53,375 bases of DNA, from contig JAUILL010000024.1 of the NCBI GenBank assembly GCA_030433335.1, positions 1 to 53,375 of the forward strand, in the 5' to 3' direction. Below the pieces are notes generated by a model that was not told where the DNA came from, searched no databases, and was given only the letters and a program-made list of their open reading frames with translations. Both the position numbers and the translations under genes were made by a program. Origin of the DNA: Alphaproteobacteria bacterium (GTDB taxonomy: Bacteria > Pseudomonadota > Alphaproteobacteria > Rhodobacterales > Rhodobacteraceae). Of the stretch, positions 41,566-50,730 are shown piece after piece; position 1 is the first letter of the stretch; each line of letters begins with the position of its first letter.

Positions 41566-42939
41566 ATGAACCTCTATACCAAGCTTGCCCACCGTCAAAG
41601 TCAGGGTCAGCCCATCCGCGTGGGACTGATCGGCGCGGGAAAGTTCGGCTCTATGTTTTTGTCGCAGGTCCGGCACATTCCGGGGATGCATCTGGTCGGG
41701 ATCGCTGATCTGTCCGCCGAGCGGGCAAAGGCAGCTTTGATTAACACGGGCTGGGACGTCGAGGCGGCGGCGACGTCTTCGCTTGATGATGCCATGTCGT
41801 CGGGCCGCACCTGCATCACCGAGGACAGCGAAGCTCTGATCGCCTTGGGCGGGATGGAGGTCATCATCGACGCGACCGGCAGTCCTGCTGCAGGCATCCG
41901 GCACGCCTTGCTGGCTGCGGAGCATGGGTGCCACATGGTGATGGTGAACGTCGAAGCCGATGTGCTGGCGGGGGCCTATCTGGTGCAGGAATTCGACCGC
42001 GCGGGCCTCGTTTATTCCATGGCCTACGGGGATCAACCGGCTCTGGTGTGTGAACAGATCGATTGGGCGCGGACCTGCGGCTTCAAAGTCGTTGCGGCGG
42101 GAAAAGGGACCAAATACCTGCCGGAATTCACAGGCTCTACCCCTGATACGGTCTGGGACTACTACGGCCTGAGCGCCGAAGAGGCAGCGGCGGGCGGGAT
42201 GAACCCCCAGATGTTCAACTCGTTTCTGGACGGCACCAAATCGGCGCTCGAGATGGCGGCGATCTCGAACGCCTCGGGACTCCTAGCGCCGCGCGACGGG
42301 TTGTTGTTCCCGCCAGTCGGAACCCATGATCTGCCTGAGGTGCTCAAACCGCGTGCCCATGGAGGTATCCTTGAAGAGGCAGGAATGGTCGAGGTCGTCT
42401 CCAGTCTAGAGCGCGATGGCCGTCAGGTGTTCGGGGATCTGCGCTGGGGCGTTTACGTGACGCTAGAGGCGAGCGACGAAGAAGGGCGCGGTGCTGAGTA
42501 TGTGCGCCGGTGCTTTGGCGAATACGGCGTGACCACTGATAAATCTGGCCGCTATGCCACGCTCTACCGGCCCTCGCATCTGATCGGGCTCGAACTCGGC
42601 GTCAGTGTTGCCAGCGCGGCCCTGCGCCACGAGCCGACGGGCCGCACAAATGGCTTGGTGTCCGACGTGGTGGCAGTGGCCAAAAAGCCTTTGGTCCCCG
42701 GCGACATGCTAGATGGCGAAGGGGGATATACGGTCTGGGGCCGCATCGCCCGCGCCGAGGACTCTTTGGCGATCAAAGGTCTGCCTATCGGTCTGGCCCA
42801 TGGAATGAAACTGAAACGCGCCGTCCCCGAAGGCCAGATGGTCAGTTGGGACGACGTCGAAGCGCCGGACACCCAAGCAGTGACAGTGCGCCGGAAAATG
42901 GAAGCGGCCTTTGCCAAAGAGCTTATGGCCGCTGAATGA
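41566..42939 (+). CDS. NAD(P)-dependent oxidoreductase with C-terminal SAF domain
   Basis: 457 residues from the ATG at 41566, which has CAGGAG ahead; the frame is open further upstream but without family resemblance. The Rossmann loop G23-x-G25-x2-G28 (GLIGAGKFGS) is followed by a homoserine-dehydrogenase-like middle and a SAF-type tail (KKPLVPGDMLDGEGG). Such proteins occur in sugar-acid catabolic loci, but the substrate here is unknown. It precedes a TRAP receptor by 113 bases and diverges from the LysR gene, so it probably handles what that receptor binds. Confidence 0.82.
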   Translation: MNLYTKLAHRQSQGQPIRVGLIGAGKFGSMFLSQVRHIPGMHLVGIADLSAERAKAALINTGWDVEAAATSSLDDAMSSGRTCITEDSEALIALGGMEVIIDATGSPAAGIRHALLAAEHGCHMVMVNVEADVLAGAYLVQEFDRAGLVYSMAYGDQPALVCEQIDWARTCGFKVVAAGKGTKYLPEFTGSTPDTVWDYYGLSAEEAAAGGMNPQMFNSFLDGTKSALEMAAISNASGLLAPRDGLLFPPVGTHDLPEVLKPRAHGGILEEAGMVEVVSSLERDGRQVFGDLRWGVYVTLEASDEEGRGAEYVRRCFGEYGVTTDKSGRYATLYRPSHLIGLELGVSVASAALRHEPTGRTNGLVSDVVAVAKKPLVPGDMLDGEGGYTVWGRIARAEDSLAIKGLPIGLAHGMKLKRAVPEGQMVSWDDVEAPDTQAVTVRRKMEAAFAKELMAAE

Positions 42940-43052
42940 GGTCCTTCCCCGATCGCTCTTTGTCTGGTCGGTACCACGTCACAGGCAAAGAGCGAGAGGG
43001 ACATGGCCACACATCGGGCTTCGGGAGAAAGCCCAGATTAGGGAGAGAGAAA

Positions 43053-44066
43053 ATGTCGAAATTACTAGGAACGCTTTTGTGCGGCGCGGCGCTGGCCGCC
43101 ACGGCTGCCGCAGCTGAGACCACAACCCTGCGCATCCAGACCCATCAGGCCCCCGAGTCCGCCTCTGGCCGCATGGTTCAGGATTTTGTCCAAAGCGTCG
43201 AAACCATGTCTGGCGGGTCGCTCGACATCGAGATGTTCTACAGTTCCGCAGTGGTTGCCTCGGCCGAGGCGTTTTCGGCGGCAGCGAACGGTATTCTGGA
43301 CTGCGATATGACCAATGGCAGCTACCAGACCGGCCTGAATCCGGCGTTCCAATTCGTCGCCGACACCATGGGGGGCTATGACACGCCGCTGCAGTATCAC
43401 GCGTGGCTCAAGAACGGCGGCGGGATCGAGGCGATCAACGAACTCTACGCGCCCGAGGGGATGTATTACGTCGGCGGCTACCTTGGCGGACAGGAATCCC
43501 TGAACTCGACCCGCCCCCTGAACGGGATCGAAGACCTGAAAGGCTTCAAATTCCGCTCGCCTCCCGGGATGGAGTCCGAGATTTTTGCTGAACTCGGATC
43601 GACCCCGATCGTGATGGACTTTACCGAGATTTTCACCGCCCTCGAGACCGGTATCATCGACGGGGCCGACGCGTCGACGCTGGCAAACAACGTCGGGCTA
43701 GGCATCTATGACATCGCCAAGCACACGACCTATCCCGGCTTCCACTCTATGTCGGCGGACCATCTGGCTTGCTCAACCTCCGTCTGGGAGGCTCTGGACG
43801 AACAGCAGCAAGAGATCATCCGCAGCGCTATGGACTCGCTGGCGCTCAAGCTGATGGCGTTGACCTTGGTCGAGAATGGCGAGGCGCTGGCCAAATTGCC
43901 CGAGCAGGGCGTGACCATCTATGACTGGTCTGCCGAAGACCGCGCGACCTTCCGCGAGGCAGCGATCGGGCGTTGGGACGAGTGGGCCAAGAAAACCCCG
44001 GAGACCCAGACACTCGTAGATAGCCATAAAGCGTTCATCTCGCGCATTGGTCTTGGCGCTCAGTAA
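43053..44066 (+). CDS. TRAP transporter substrate-binding protein, DctP family
   Basis: 337 residues from the ATG at 43053 with GGGAGAG upstream; signal peptide MSKLLGTLLCGAALAATAAAA. The DctP fold shows RSPPGMESEIFAELGSTPIVMDFTEIFTALETGIIDGADA, including the arginine that binds carboxylates in most members. It delivers an organic acid to a DctQM pair, but no such membrane genes are in the window. The next gene encodes an RTX protein. Confidence 0.9.
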   Translation: MSKLLGTLLCGAALAATAAAAETTTLRIQTHQAPESASGRMVQDFVQSVETMSGGSLDIEMFYSSAVVASAEAFSAAANGILDCDMTNGSYQTGLNPAFQFVADTMGGYDTPLQYHAWLKNGGGIEAINELYAPEGMYYVGGYLGGQESLNSTRPLNGIEDLKGFKFRSPPGMESEIFAELGSTPIVMDFTEIFTALETGIIDGADASTLANNVGLGIYDIAKHTTYPGFHSMSADHLACSTSVWEALDEQQQEIIRSAMDSLALKLMALTLVENGEALAKLPEQGVTIYDWSAEDRATFREAAIGRWDEWAKKTPETQTLVDSHKAFISRIGLGAQ

Positions 44067-44073
44067 ACAACAG

Positions 44074-44105
44074 GCGCATCCGCGAGCTTTGGCTTTCGGA
44101 TGCGC
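44074..44105 (+). terminator. Stem-loop after the TRAP receptor gene
   Basis: GCGCATCCG (44074-44082) pairs perfectly with CGGATGCGC (44097-44105). There is no clear T-run, so termination is probable rather than certain. Confidence 0.5.
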
Positions 44106-44242
44106 TACCTGCGAGATTAATCAAAATCGGGGCGCAGGGTGACGCGGAACCCGCCGCCAAGTGGGTCAGGTCGGGAAAACCTGCCGGATATGATGATTGC
44201 CAGACACAGCAACAGACCGTACCGTTAGGTTAGTTTTATTTT

Positions 44243-45748
44243 GTGTTTGAGGCTGGTTCATTGGAACTCCTATTGTTTTTTGCCCTGATTTCGGGGCTTT
44301 CCGTGCAGGCATTCATGGGGTCAGACGGCGATGGGCCCGTCGACACTGCAGAGGATGACAGCTCGGACGAGGTCACTGAAGTTGATGAGACCGAAGAACT
44401 AGGCGCGACGTTCGCTGCGACCGAGGATGGCGTGACCCTCGAAATCGGCGAAGACGAAACCGGCTCGCTTGCAGTGATCTATTTCACGGATACGCAGGAC
44501 GACCCCGACAACTTTGTAAAATCCGACGAAGCACGGTTCTATCTGGTGCCAGAGGGCGTGGATTGGTCCGATGCCTCGTGGGAGACGCAGATATTCGTCC
44601 CAGGTACCGAAGAAGAGCTTTATGCCTACACGCTTGAAACCTTCGAAGAGGCGATGGGGCTGCAGCTCTTGGGTGTTGTTGATCTGATGGGCGTAGAGGA
44701 TGCGGAGGACCCGGCGGACCGTTTCGGTGGCATTACCGCGAACGCGCCGGTGGCGGGCTATTATCTGGAGGCCGTCACAGACGGCGACAATCTGAGCTCT
44801 TTCCTGCCGGAGGACTACATCGAAACAAAGAATGGCACCGCTGAAGTCGTCGTCACCGAGGACACAGTAGGCAGCGATGATGTGGATTGGCTAACGGCCG
44901 TTGCCTCCGGGATCTCTGTCGATGGCGCGGGCGGTGATGACACGATTGAAAGCGCGCAGGACGACGTGACGCTGATCGGCGCAGCGGGCGATGACACATT
45001 CATCGTCACAGGTGCAGACGCGACGATCTCTGGCGGGGGTGGCGATGACTCGGTGACTTTGACATCAGGCGATGTCGACTTGGGCGCGGGCGATGACACC
45101 GTCAGTTATGGCCCGTATAATAGCGGGTGGAGCGAGGAAGACGGCATTGACTCGACCGGCACGGCCTATGGCGGTGAGGGGGACGACTTCCTAAGCTCGA
45201 CACCCTTCAGCAACGTGACGCTCTATGGCGGGGACGGTGCGGACCTTTTCTCGGCATATGGCGAAGGGACAGTGGCCTATGGCGAGGCAGGCGCGGACTC
45301 CCTGAACATTGAAACAGGCGCCACGGGCTTTGGCGGCCAAGGCAACGACACCCTTAGTATTCGAGCTGACGCTGTCGCCTACGGTGGCGCCGGTGACGAT
45401 GTGATCAAGATGACTGAATTCTATCACAACGATGACGGTCCTGCGGTCGCTACCGGGGGCGCCGGAGCGGACTTCTACGATATCGAGGTCCGCAATGCCT
45501 TCAACGAAGACTCGGGGGAAGTCTATCTCGAGATCACAGATTTCGACGTCACCGAAGATGTACTGCAAGTGAGTAGCTACCAGACTGGCAATGGCGTCAA
45601 AGGCGTGGAGACGGTCGAAGCCACGGATGGCAGCTACACAGATGTGCTTGTGAGCTACAAAAATTATCAGGGCCTCAAAGGGGCGGTTGCAGTGATCCGG
45701 CTGCACGGCGTGACCGACTTTTCGGCGGATCAGGTTCTGGTCGCCTGA
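44243..45748 (+). CDS. RTX calcium-binding protein with N-terminal hydrophobic anchor
   Basis: 501 residues from a GTG at 44243; a TTG at 44261, preceded by GAGG, is an equally plausible start. Residues 7-24 are hydrophobic (LELLLFFALISGLSVQAF), then comes a strongly acidic region. Residues about 60-200 look globular, and 228-411 hold many GGxGxDxxx-type units (GAAGDDTF, GGGGDDSV, GAGDDTVS, GGEGDDFL). The C-terminus (ITDFDVTEDVLQV ... FSADQVLVA) resembles Rhodobacterales type I secretion substrates. It may be surface-anchored or exported; no ABC exporter genes are adjacent. The specific role is unknown. Confidence 0.8.
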   Translation: MFEAGSLELLLFFALISGLSVQAFMGSDGDGPVDTAEDDSSDEVTEVDETEELGATFAATEDGVTLEIGEDETGSLAVIYFTDTQDDPDNFVKSDEARFYLVPEGVDWSDASWETQIFVPGTEEELYAYTLETFEEAMGLQLLGVVDLMGVEDAEDPADRFGGITANAPVAGYYLEAVTDGDNLSSFLPEDYIETKNGTAEVVVTEDTVGSDDVDWLTAVASGISVDGAGGDDTIESAQDDVTLIGAAGDDTFIVTGADATISGGGGDDSVTLTSGDVDLGAGDDTVSYGPYNSGWSEEDGIDSTGTAYGGEGDDFLSSTPFSNVTLYGGDGADLFSAYGEGTVAYGEAGADSLNIETGATGFGGQGNDTLSIRADAVAYGGAGDDVIKMTEFYHNDDGPAVATGGAGADFYDIEVRNAFNEDSGEVYLEITDFDVTEDVLQVSSYQTGNGVKGVETVEATDGSYTDVLVSYKNYQGLKGAVAVIRLHGVTDFSADQVLVA

Positions 45749-45762
45749 TCTCTTTTCTACAT

Positions 45763-45795
45763 AAAAAAATCCTCCCCGGTTCGCACCGGAGAGGA
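45763..45795 (-). terminator. Terminator for the BCCT gene
   Basis: TCCTCCCCGGT and ACCGGAGAGGA form an 11-bp stem with one mismatch around TCGC. AAAAAAA at 45763-45769 gives a T-run on the minus strand. It may also stop the RTX gene transcript. Confidence 0.8.
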
Positions 45796-45819
45796 TTGAG
45801 AGCGTATTCCGCAGGGGAA

Positions 45820-47463
45820 TTACTTCGCGCGGCGCTCGGCCAGAAGGCCTTTCCAGATTGCCCAACACATCACCAAAAGGACGACTGTGAAGGGCAGGCC
45901 GGTCGAGATCACCATGGACTGCAGCGATTGCAGGCCACCTGCGGATAGCAAGAGGACGATCGCCACAGCACCTTCGAAGATGCACCAGAACACACGCTGA
46001 GGGACGGGCGCGTCGACTTTGCCGCCCGCGGTGATGGTGTCGATGACCAGCGACCCCGAATCCGACGAGGTCACGAAGAACACGATGACCAGCACGATCC
46101 CGATCAGGCTTGTGATCTGGGTCAGGGGCAGGGCGTCCAGCATCTTGAACAGCTTAAGCTCCAGAGGTGCTTCTTGCGCGGCGGTGTAGCCGTCCAGAAT
46201 GACCTGCTGGATCGCTACGCCGCCAAAGACCGACATCCACAGAACGCAGACCAGCGAGGGGATCAGCAGAACACAGATAACGAATTCCCGCACGGTGCGG
46301 CCACGGCTGACGCGGGCGATGAACATGCCGACGAAGGGCGACCAGGAGATCCACCAAGCCCAGTAGAACGAGGTCCAGCCCTGGCTGAAGTTGACGTCTT
46401 CACGGCCAATCGGGTTCGACAGAGCGGGCAGATGCTTCAGGTATGCGGCCAGATAATCCACGAAGCCGGTCATGATTGCGATGGTCGGACCTGCGATCAG
46501 CACAAACAGCAGCAGCAGAGCCGCGAGGCCCATGTTGATTTCGGACAGAACTTTGACGCCCCCATCCAGACCACGCACAACCGAGATCAGCGCAATCGAG
46601 GTGATGATCGTAATCAGAACGACTTCGGTGGTCGAGCTAACGGGAATGCCAAACAACTCGTTCAGGCCAGCGTTCGCCTGTGTCGCGCCAAAGCCAAGCG
46701 AGGTAGCCAGACCGAACAGGGTCGCAAACACCGCCAGAATGTCGATCACATGGCCGGGCCAGCCCCAAACACGGTCCCCAAGAACGGGGTAGAACGCCGA
46801 GCGAATGGTGAGCGGCAGGCCCTTGTTATACGAGAAGAGCGCAAGAGCCAGAGCCACGACCGCGTAGATTGCCCAAGGGTGCAGTCCCCAGTGGAAAATG
46901 GTCGCGGCAAAAGCCAGTTCGATCGCGGCTTGTTCATCCCCAGCGGCCGCACCCAGCGGAGCCCAGTCCGTGCGTACGCCGCCTTCGGAGGCGGTCCCAC
47001 CGATGGACGATGCAAAGTGGCTCATGGGCTCGGACACGCCATAGAACATCAGACCGATGCCCATGCCCGCCGCGAATAGCATCGCGAACCAGCCCATGTA
47101 GGTGTAGTCGGGGCGCGCATCTGCGCCGCCGAGACGTACATTGCCCACAGGCAGCACGATCAGCAGCAGACAGAACACGACAAAGATGTTGGCAGCGCCA
47201 AGGAAGAACCAGTCAAAGCCCTTGGTCACAGCGCCGAACATCCAGCTGAACACAGCACCCGCCTGATCGGGCAGAGCGAGCGCGTAAAAGACGAACGCGA
47301 TGACGCAGATGCCAGAGATCAGAAAGACCGGATTGTGCACGTCGAGCCCGAACGGGCCGATCTGGGTTTCGATATTGTCCTGTCCGATTTCGTAATCGGT
47401 TTCGATAATCTGGGACGTCCCTTCTGGTTCGGGTATTCCCTGATTTTCTGATGTTTCGGCCAT
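45820..47463 (-). CDS. BCCT-family osmolyte transporter
   Basis: 547 residues from the ATG at 47463. Twelve membrane helices follow an acidic N-tail of about 40 residues. The tryptophan-rich substrate box (W363, W368, W370, W371, W374 in QGWTSFYWAWWISWSPF) and GMGIGLMFYG are diagnostic of betaine/choline/carnitine or DMSP carriers. The RVSRGRTVREF cytoplasmic loop fits too. Symport with Na+ or H+ is expected. The UspA gene lies 83 bases upstream on the same strand. Which compatible solute is carried cannot be told. Confidence 0.94.
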   Translation of the reverse strand: MAETSENQGIPEPEGTSQIIETDYEIGQDNIETQIGPFGLDVHNPVFLISGICVIAFVFYALALPDQAGAVFSWMFGAVTKGFDWFFLGAANIFVVFCLLLIVLPVGNVRLGGADARPDYTYMGWFAMLFAAGMGIGLMFYGVSEPMSHFASSIGGTASEGGVRTDWAPLGAAAGDEQAAIELAFAATIFHWGLHPWAIYAVVALALALFSYNKGLPLTIRSAFYPVLGDRVWGWPGHVIDILAVFATLFGLATSLGFGATQANAGLNELFGIPVSSTTEVVLITIITSIALISVVRGLDGGVKVLSEINMGLAALLLLFVLIAGPTIAIMTGFVDYLAAYLKHLPALSNPIGREDVNFSQGWTSFYWAWWISWSPFVGMFIARVSRGRTVREFVICVLLIPSLVCVLWMSVFGGVAIQQVILDGYTAAQEAPLELKLFKMLDALPLTQITSLIGIVLVIVFFVTSSDSGSLVIDTITAGGKVDAPVPQRVFWCIFEGAVAIVLLLSAGGLQSLQSMVISTGLPFTVVLLVMCWAIWKGLLAERRAK

Positions 47464-47546
47464 ATAAAGGCCCCCCCTTAAGTTTTGTTTACACGTCTTT
47501 TGAGTAAAGTTTACGCGAGCGAGGTGCGAAAAGTTCCAAAATCGCC

Positions 47547-47960
47547 TTAGCGAATAACCATCACGGACACCTTCGCGCGGGTGGCGATGGTGCCTCCGTT
47601 CGAGGGCCATATGTAATCTGTGAGGTTGGGAATGTGGCTTGCCATGACCACCAGATCCGCTTGGGTGTCGTCGATCGCCTTGAGCAGACTGGGGTCCAGA
47701 TCAGAGCTGGGATCGTGACTTGTGACCGGATGACTGCTGGTTTTCAGACCGGATGTGGTCCCCTGCGCTTCGGCAAAGGCGGCCAGTTTTTCGGCGAACT
47801 CTTGCGGCGTGTGTGCCACCGAGCCGGGCGTCGCGGCGGCGACCCCCACATAGACAATTTCGGCGCTGTAATGCCGCGCCAGATCTGCAGCGCAGCCCAA
47901 GGCGCGCTGCAGTTTTTCGGAATGTGCCAGATCGACGGGCACCATGATTTTGTTGAACAC
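47547..47960 (-). CDS. Universal stress protein, UspA family
   Basis: 137 residues from a GTG at 47960, chosen because GGAGGAAG lies five bases upstream; the ATG at 47945 is internal (FNKIMVPVD). One Usp domain with I-M-V-P-V-D start and K-V-S-V-M-V-I-R end. The ATP-loop pattern near the C-terminus (ASHIPNLTDYIW) departs from the usual G-x2-G-x9-G. It is placed directly before the BCCT gene, as Usp partners of osmolyte transporters such as TeaD are, so it may tune uptake. Confidence 0.9.
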   Translation of the reverse strand: MFNKIMVPVDLAHSEKLQRALGCAADLARHYSAEIVYVGVAAATPGSVAHTPQEFAEKLAAFAEAQGTTSGLKTSSHPVTSHDPSSDLDPSLLKAIDDTQADLVVMASHIPNLTDYIWPSNGGTIATRAKVSVMVIR

Positions 47961-48446
47961 GTTTACTTCCTCCAGCTGGGTAGGGCCGGCACGATGTCGT
48001 GCAGGCTTGGGACCGCGCGGTCGCATGCGTGATGGGGACTGCTTCTACGGCGGTCATTGCGCAGAGCCGGGCCTGAATGGCGGTCTGCGTGGATCGGCGC
48101 GTCCGGGTCTTTGCCTCTTCGACGGCCTCAACTATTTATATTCGCCATAGGTTTGGGTCGGGCCAATAAAAACGACACTTCGCGGTCGCTCAGCGGTCAA
48201 TCATGACACTTTCGTGAAGGTGATGTGTTCGTTGGATAGCGTTTGGCGTCACACGCGCCCGACCGTGGCACAGGCAGCGGACAGGCAAGACTTTGCTGAT
48301 TTGTGTGAACATGACGCCGGTCTATGCAAAGAACATTGCCAAGCCGCAAGGGGCAGGCCACACAAGAGACAAGCGCCTTTTGGCCACTCCAAAGACAGAG
48401 CGCATTTCGCAATTCCGTACCGAGCGACAATCGTCAGAGGTCGAGC
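47961..48446. promoter_or_regulatory. 486-base divergent intergenic region
   Basis: No coding frame here has family resemblance. It contains the ribosome site of the Usp gene and a dyad GCACGA-TG-TCGTGC at 47989-48002, 29 bases before that GTG. It must hold promoters for the Usp-BCCT unit and for the transglycosylase. No RNA gene is recognisable. Confidence 0.4.
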
Positions 48447-49583
48447 ATGAACCTGAATAGACGCCAATTTGCCCTCTCCGCCGCCGCACTTGGCTTGGCG
48501 GGATGCGGGTCGAGCCAAACCTACAGCGGCGCTTCGCGGGCTGCGCCGCCCTCTGGCATGCGCCCTGTACCGAACGCCAGCTATGCAGCGTGGGTCGCGG
48601 GTTTCCGGCAAAGGGCCGAAGCACAGGGATTTTCCGCCAGCCTATTGAACAGTGCATTTCGCGGTACGGGATATCTGCCCGGTGTGGTCGAGCGGGATCG
48701 CAACCAGACCGAATTCAAAAGATCGCTCGAAGACTATCTGTCTATCGCGGTATCAGACGAGCGCGTGTCCAAAGGGCGCGCTGCCTATGCCCGACATCGG
48801 GGCACCCTGCAGGCGCTTGAACAGCGATACGGCGTCGACTCCTATATTATCGCGGCGATCTGGGGGCTCGAGAGCTTTTATGGTGAGCGCCGCGGAGATA
48901 TTCCGGTGATCTCATCTACATCGACCCTCGCGTTTGACGGCCGTCGGGGCCAGTTCTTCGAAGGGCAGTTGATTGCGGCGCTCAAAATCCTGGATCGCGG
49001 ACAGGTTGCGCCTCAGAATTTCACGGGCAGTTGGGCTGGGGCGATGGGGCACACGCAGTTCATACCGACGTCCTATCTGTCCTTTGCAGTCGACTTCACT
49101 GGGGATGGTCGCGCCGACATCTGGTCCGAGGATCCGACGGATGCTCTGGCGTCGACCGCTGCCTATCTGTCGCGCAACGGATGGCAACGCGGACTGTCTT
49201 GGGGGGCTGAGGCAGGGCCGGGTGCGCCTGCGGGTGCAACGATCCAACCGCAGCCGGGTGGACCTCGGTTCACCACAACCGGGAATTTCCGGGCGATCAA
49301 GCGCTACAACAATTCTGATGCCTACGCGATCGGGGTCGGGCATCTGGCCGATCGCATCGCAGGCAAGCCACCTTTGCGGGGAAGTTTTCCTCCCGACCCT
49401 TATGGCCTTACCAAAGACGACCGGATCGAGCTGCAGCGTGGTCTGACGGCCCAAGGGTTTGACGCTGGTGGGGCCGATGGTGTTTTGGGGGACAAGACCC
49501 GCGCTGCGATCAGCGCATTCCAACGCAGTCGGGGCATGCCCGTGACCGGTGAACCTTCACTCGATTTGCTTCGCGCGCTTTGA
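48447..49583 (+). CDS. Lytic murein transglycosylase (MltB-like) with peptidoglycan-binding domain
   Basis: 378 residues from the ATG at 48447. The N-terminus has a twin-arginine-like start (MNLNRRQFAL) and a lipobox LAGC ending at C20, so it is likely a Tat-exported lipoprotein. The SLT_2 domain (about 45-300) carries the catalytic E142 in AAIWGLESFYGERRG and the GAMGHTQFIPTSY substrate loop. A C-terminal peptidoglycan-binding domain (about 318-378) ends the protein. It cuts glycan strands to anhydro-muropeptides during wall growth or recycling. Confidence 0.93.
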   Translation: MNLNRRQFALSAAALGLAGCGSSQTYSGASRAAPPSGMRPVPNASYAAWVAGFRQRAEAQGFSASLLNSAFRGTGYLPGVVERDRNQTEFKRSLEDYLSIAVSDERVSKGRAAYARHRGTLQALEQRYGVDSYIIAAIWGLESFYGERRGDIPVISSTSTLAFDGRRGQFFEGQLIAALKILDRGQVAPQNFTGSWAGAMGHTQFIPTSYLSFAVDFTGDGRADIWSEDPTDALASTAAYLSRNGWQRGLSWGAEAGPGAPAGATIQPQPGGPRFTTTGNFRAIKRYNNSDAYAIGVGHLADRIAGKPPLRGSFPPDPYGLTKDDRIELQRGLTAQGFDAGGADGVLGDKTRAAISAFQRSRGMPVTGEPSLDLLRAL

Positions 49584-49699
49584 CAGCGGCACTGCTGCGC
49601 ATTTCGGAACAGTCTGTGCGCGGCGCTTCGCCATTGTGATCGCCGCGGCGCGGCATAGGTTCTGGACCAGAGAAAAGTTCATTGTCCGCGAGGTGTGTC

Positions 49700-50716
49700 A
49701 TGAAGAAAATCGGTTTTCTGTCTTTTGGGCATTGGAACCCAGAAGAGGGGTCCCCGCTAAAGACAGCACAGGACACCTTGCTCCAGTCTATTGATCTGGC
49801 GGTCGCCGCAGAGGAATTGGGCGTCGATGGCGCGTATTTCCGCGTCCACCACTTTGCGCGGCAGTTGGCCTCGCCGTTTCCGCTTTTGGCGGCAGTTGGT
49901 GCGCGGACGTCCAAGATCGAGATCGGAACAGGTGTGATCGACATGCGATATGAGAACCCGCTCTATATGATCGAGGATGCCGGCGCGGCGGATTTGATTT
50001 CGGGCGGTCGTCTGCAACTCGGGATCAGTCGCGGCTCGCCAGAGCAGGTCGATGACGGGTGGCGCTACTTTGGGTATCAGCCGGTCGAGGGCGAGGATGC
50101 CTCTGACATGGCACGTCGCCATGCGGAGATTTTCCTGAAGCATCTGGATGGTGAGGGGTTTGCCCACCCCAACCCGCTGCCGATGTTCCCGAACCCGCCG
50201 GGGCTTCTGCGGCTCGAGCCGCATTCCGAGGGGTTGCGTCAGCGTATCTGGTGGGGCTCGGCCTCGAATGCGACAGCTGTTTGGGCCGCGCAAATGGGGA
50301 TGCACTTGCAGTCGTCGACCCTGAAGGTTGATGAAACCGGAGAGCCGTTCCACGTGCAGCAGGCCAAGCAAATCCGCGCCTACCGCACTGCGTGGAAGGA
50401 CGCAGGGCATGATTTCGAACCGCGTGTCTCTCTCAGCCGGTCGATCTTTGCGATCATGAATGACATGGATCGCACCTATTTCGGACGGAACAAAGAGTCC
50501 GACCAGATCGGCTATATCGACAATTTCCGCGGCATCTTCGGACGCGGATACGCGGACGAACCAGATCGCCTCATCGAAGCTCTGCGCGGGGACGAAGCGA
50601 TTGCCGAAGCGGACACGCTGTTGTTGACGGTGCCAAACATGCTTGGGGTCGATTACAACACCCACGTGCTTGAGAGCATCCTGACCCACGTCGCGCCGGC
50701 GTTGGGGTGGCGCTGA
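49700..50716 (+). CDS. Luciferase-like flavin-dependent monooxygenase
   Basis: 338 residues from the ATG at 49700 with GAGGTG upstream. The bacterial-luciferase-type TIM barrel opens KKIGFLSFGHW and includes GAYFRVHHFARQLASPFPLLAAVGARTSKIEIGTGVID and GGRLQLGISRGSPEQ, the flavin-phosphate segments. It uses reduced FMN and oxygen on an unknown organic substrate. It is convergent with the ketopantoate-reductase-like gene, nine bases apart. Confidence 0.9.
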   Translation: MKKIGFLSFGHWNPEEGSPLKTAQDTLLQSIDLAVAAEELGVDGAYFRVHHFARQLASPFPLLAAVGARTSKIEIGTGVIDMRYENPLYMIEDAGAADLISGGRLQLGISRGSPEQVDDGWRYFGYQPVEGEDASDMARRHAEIFLKHLDGEGFAHPNPLPMFPNPPGLLRLEPHSEGLRQRIWWGSASNATAVWAAQMGMHLQSSTLKVDETGEPFHVQQAKQIRAYRTAWKDAGHDFEPRVSLSRSIFAIMNDMDRTYFGRNKESDQIGYIDNFRGIFGRGYADEPDRLIEALRGDEAIAEADTLLLTVPNMLGVDYNTHVLESILTHVAPALGWR

Positions 50717-50730
50717 CCTGACCGGTCAGC
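50712..50730. terminator. Short hairpin across two convergent stop codons
   Basis: GCTGACC-TGACC-GGTCAGC, a perfect 7-bp stem, includes the ends of both the monooxygenase and the reductase genes. It is a possible shared terminator; there is no T-run. Confidence 0.45.

Noticed and set aside
46174..47079. Open frame of about 300 codons on the plus strand opposite the BCCT gene
   Set aside because: The translation is rich in Arg, His and Gln and lacks any motif. The minus strand encodes a full-length transporter.
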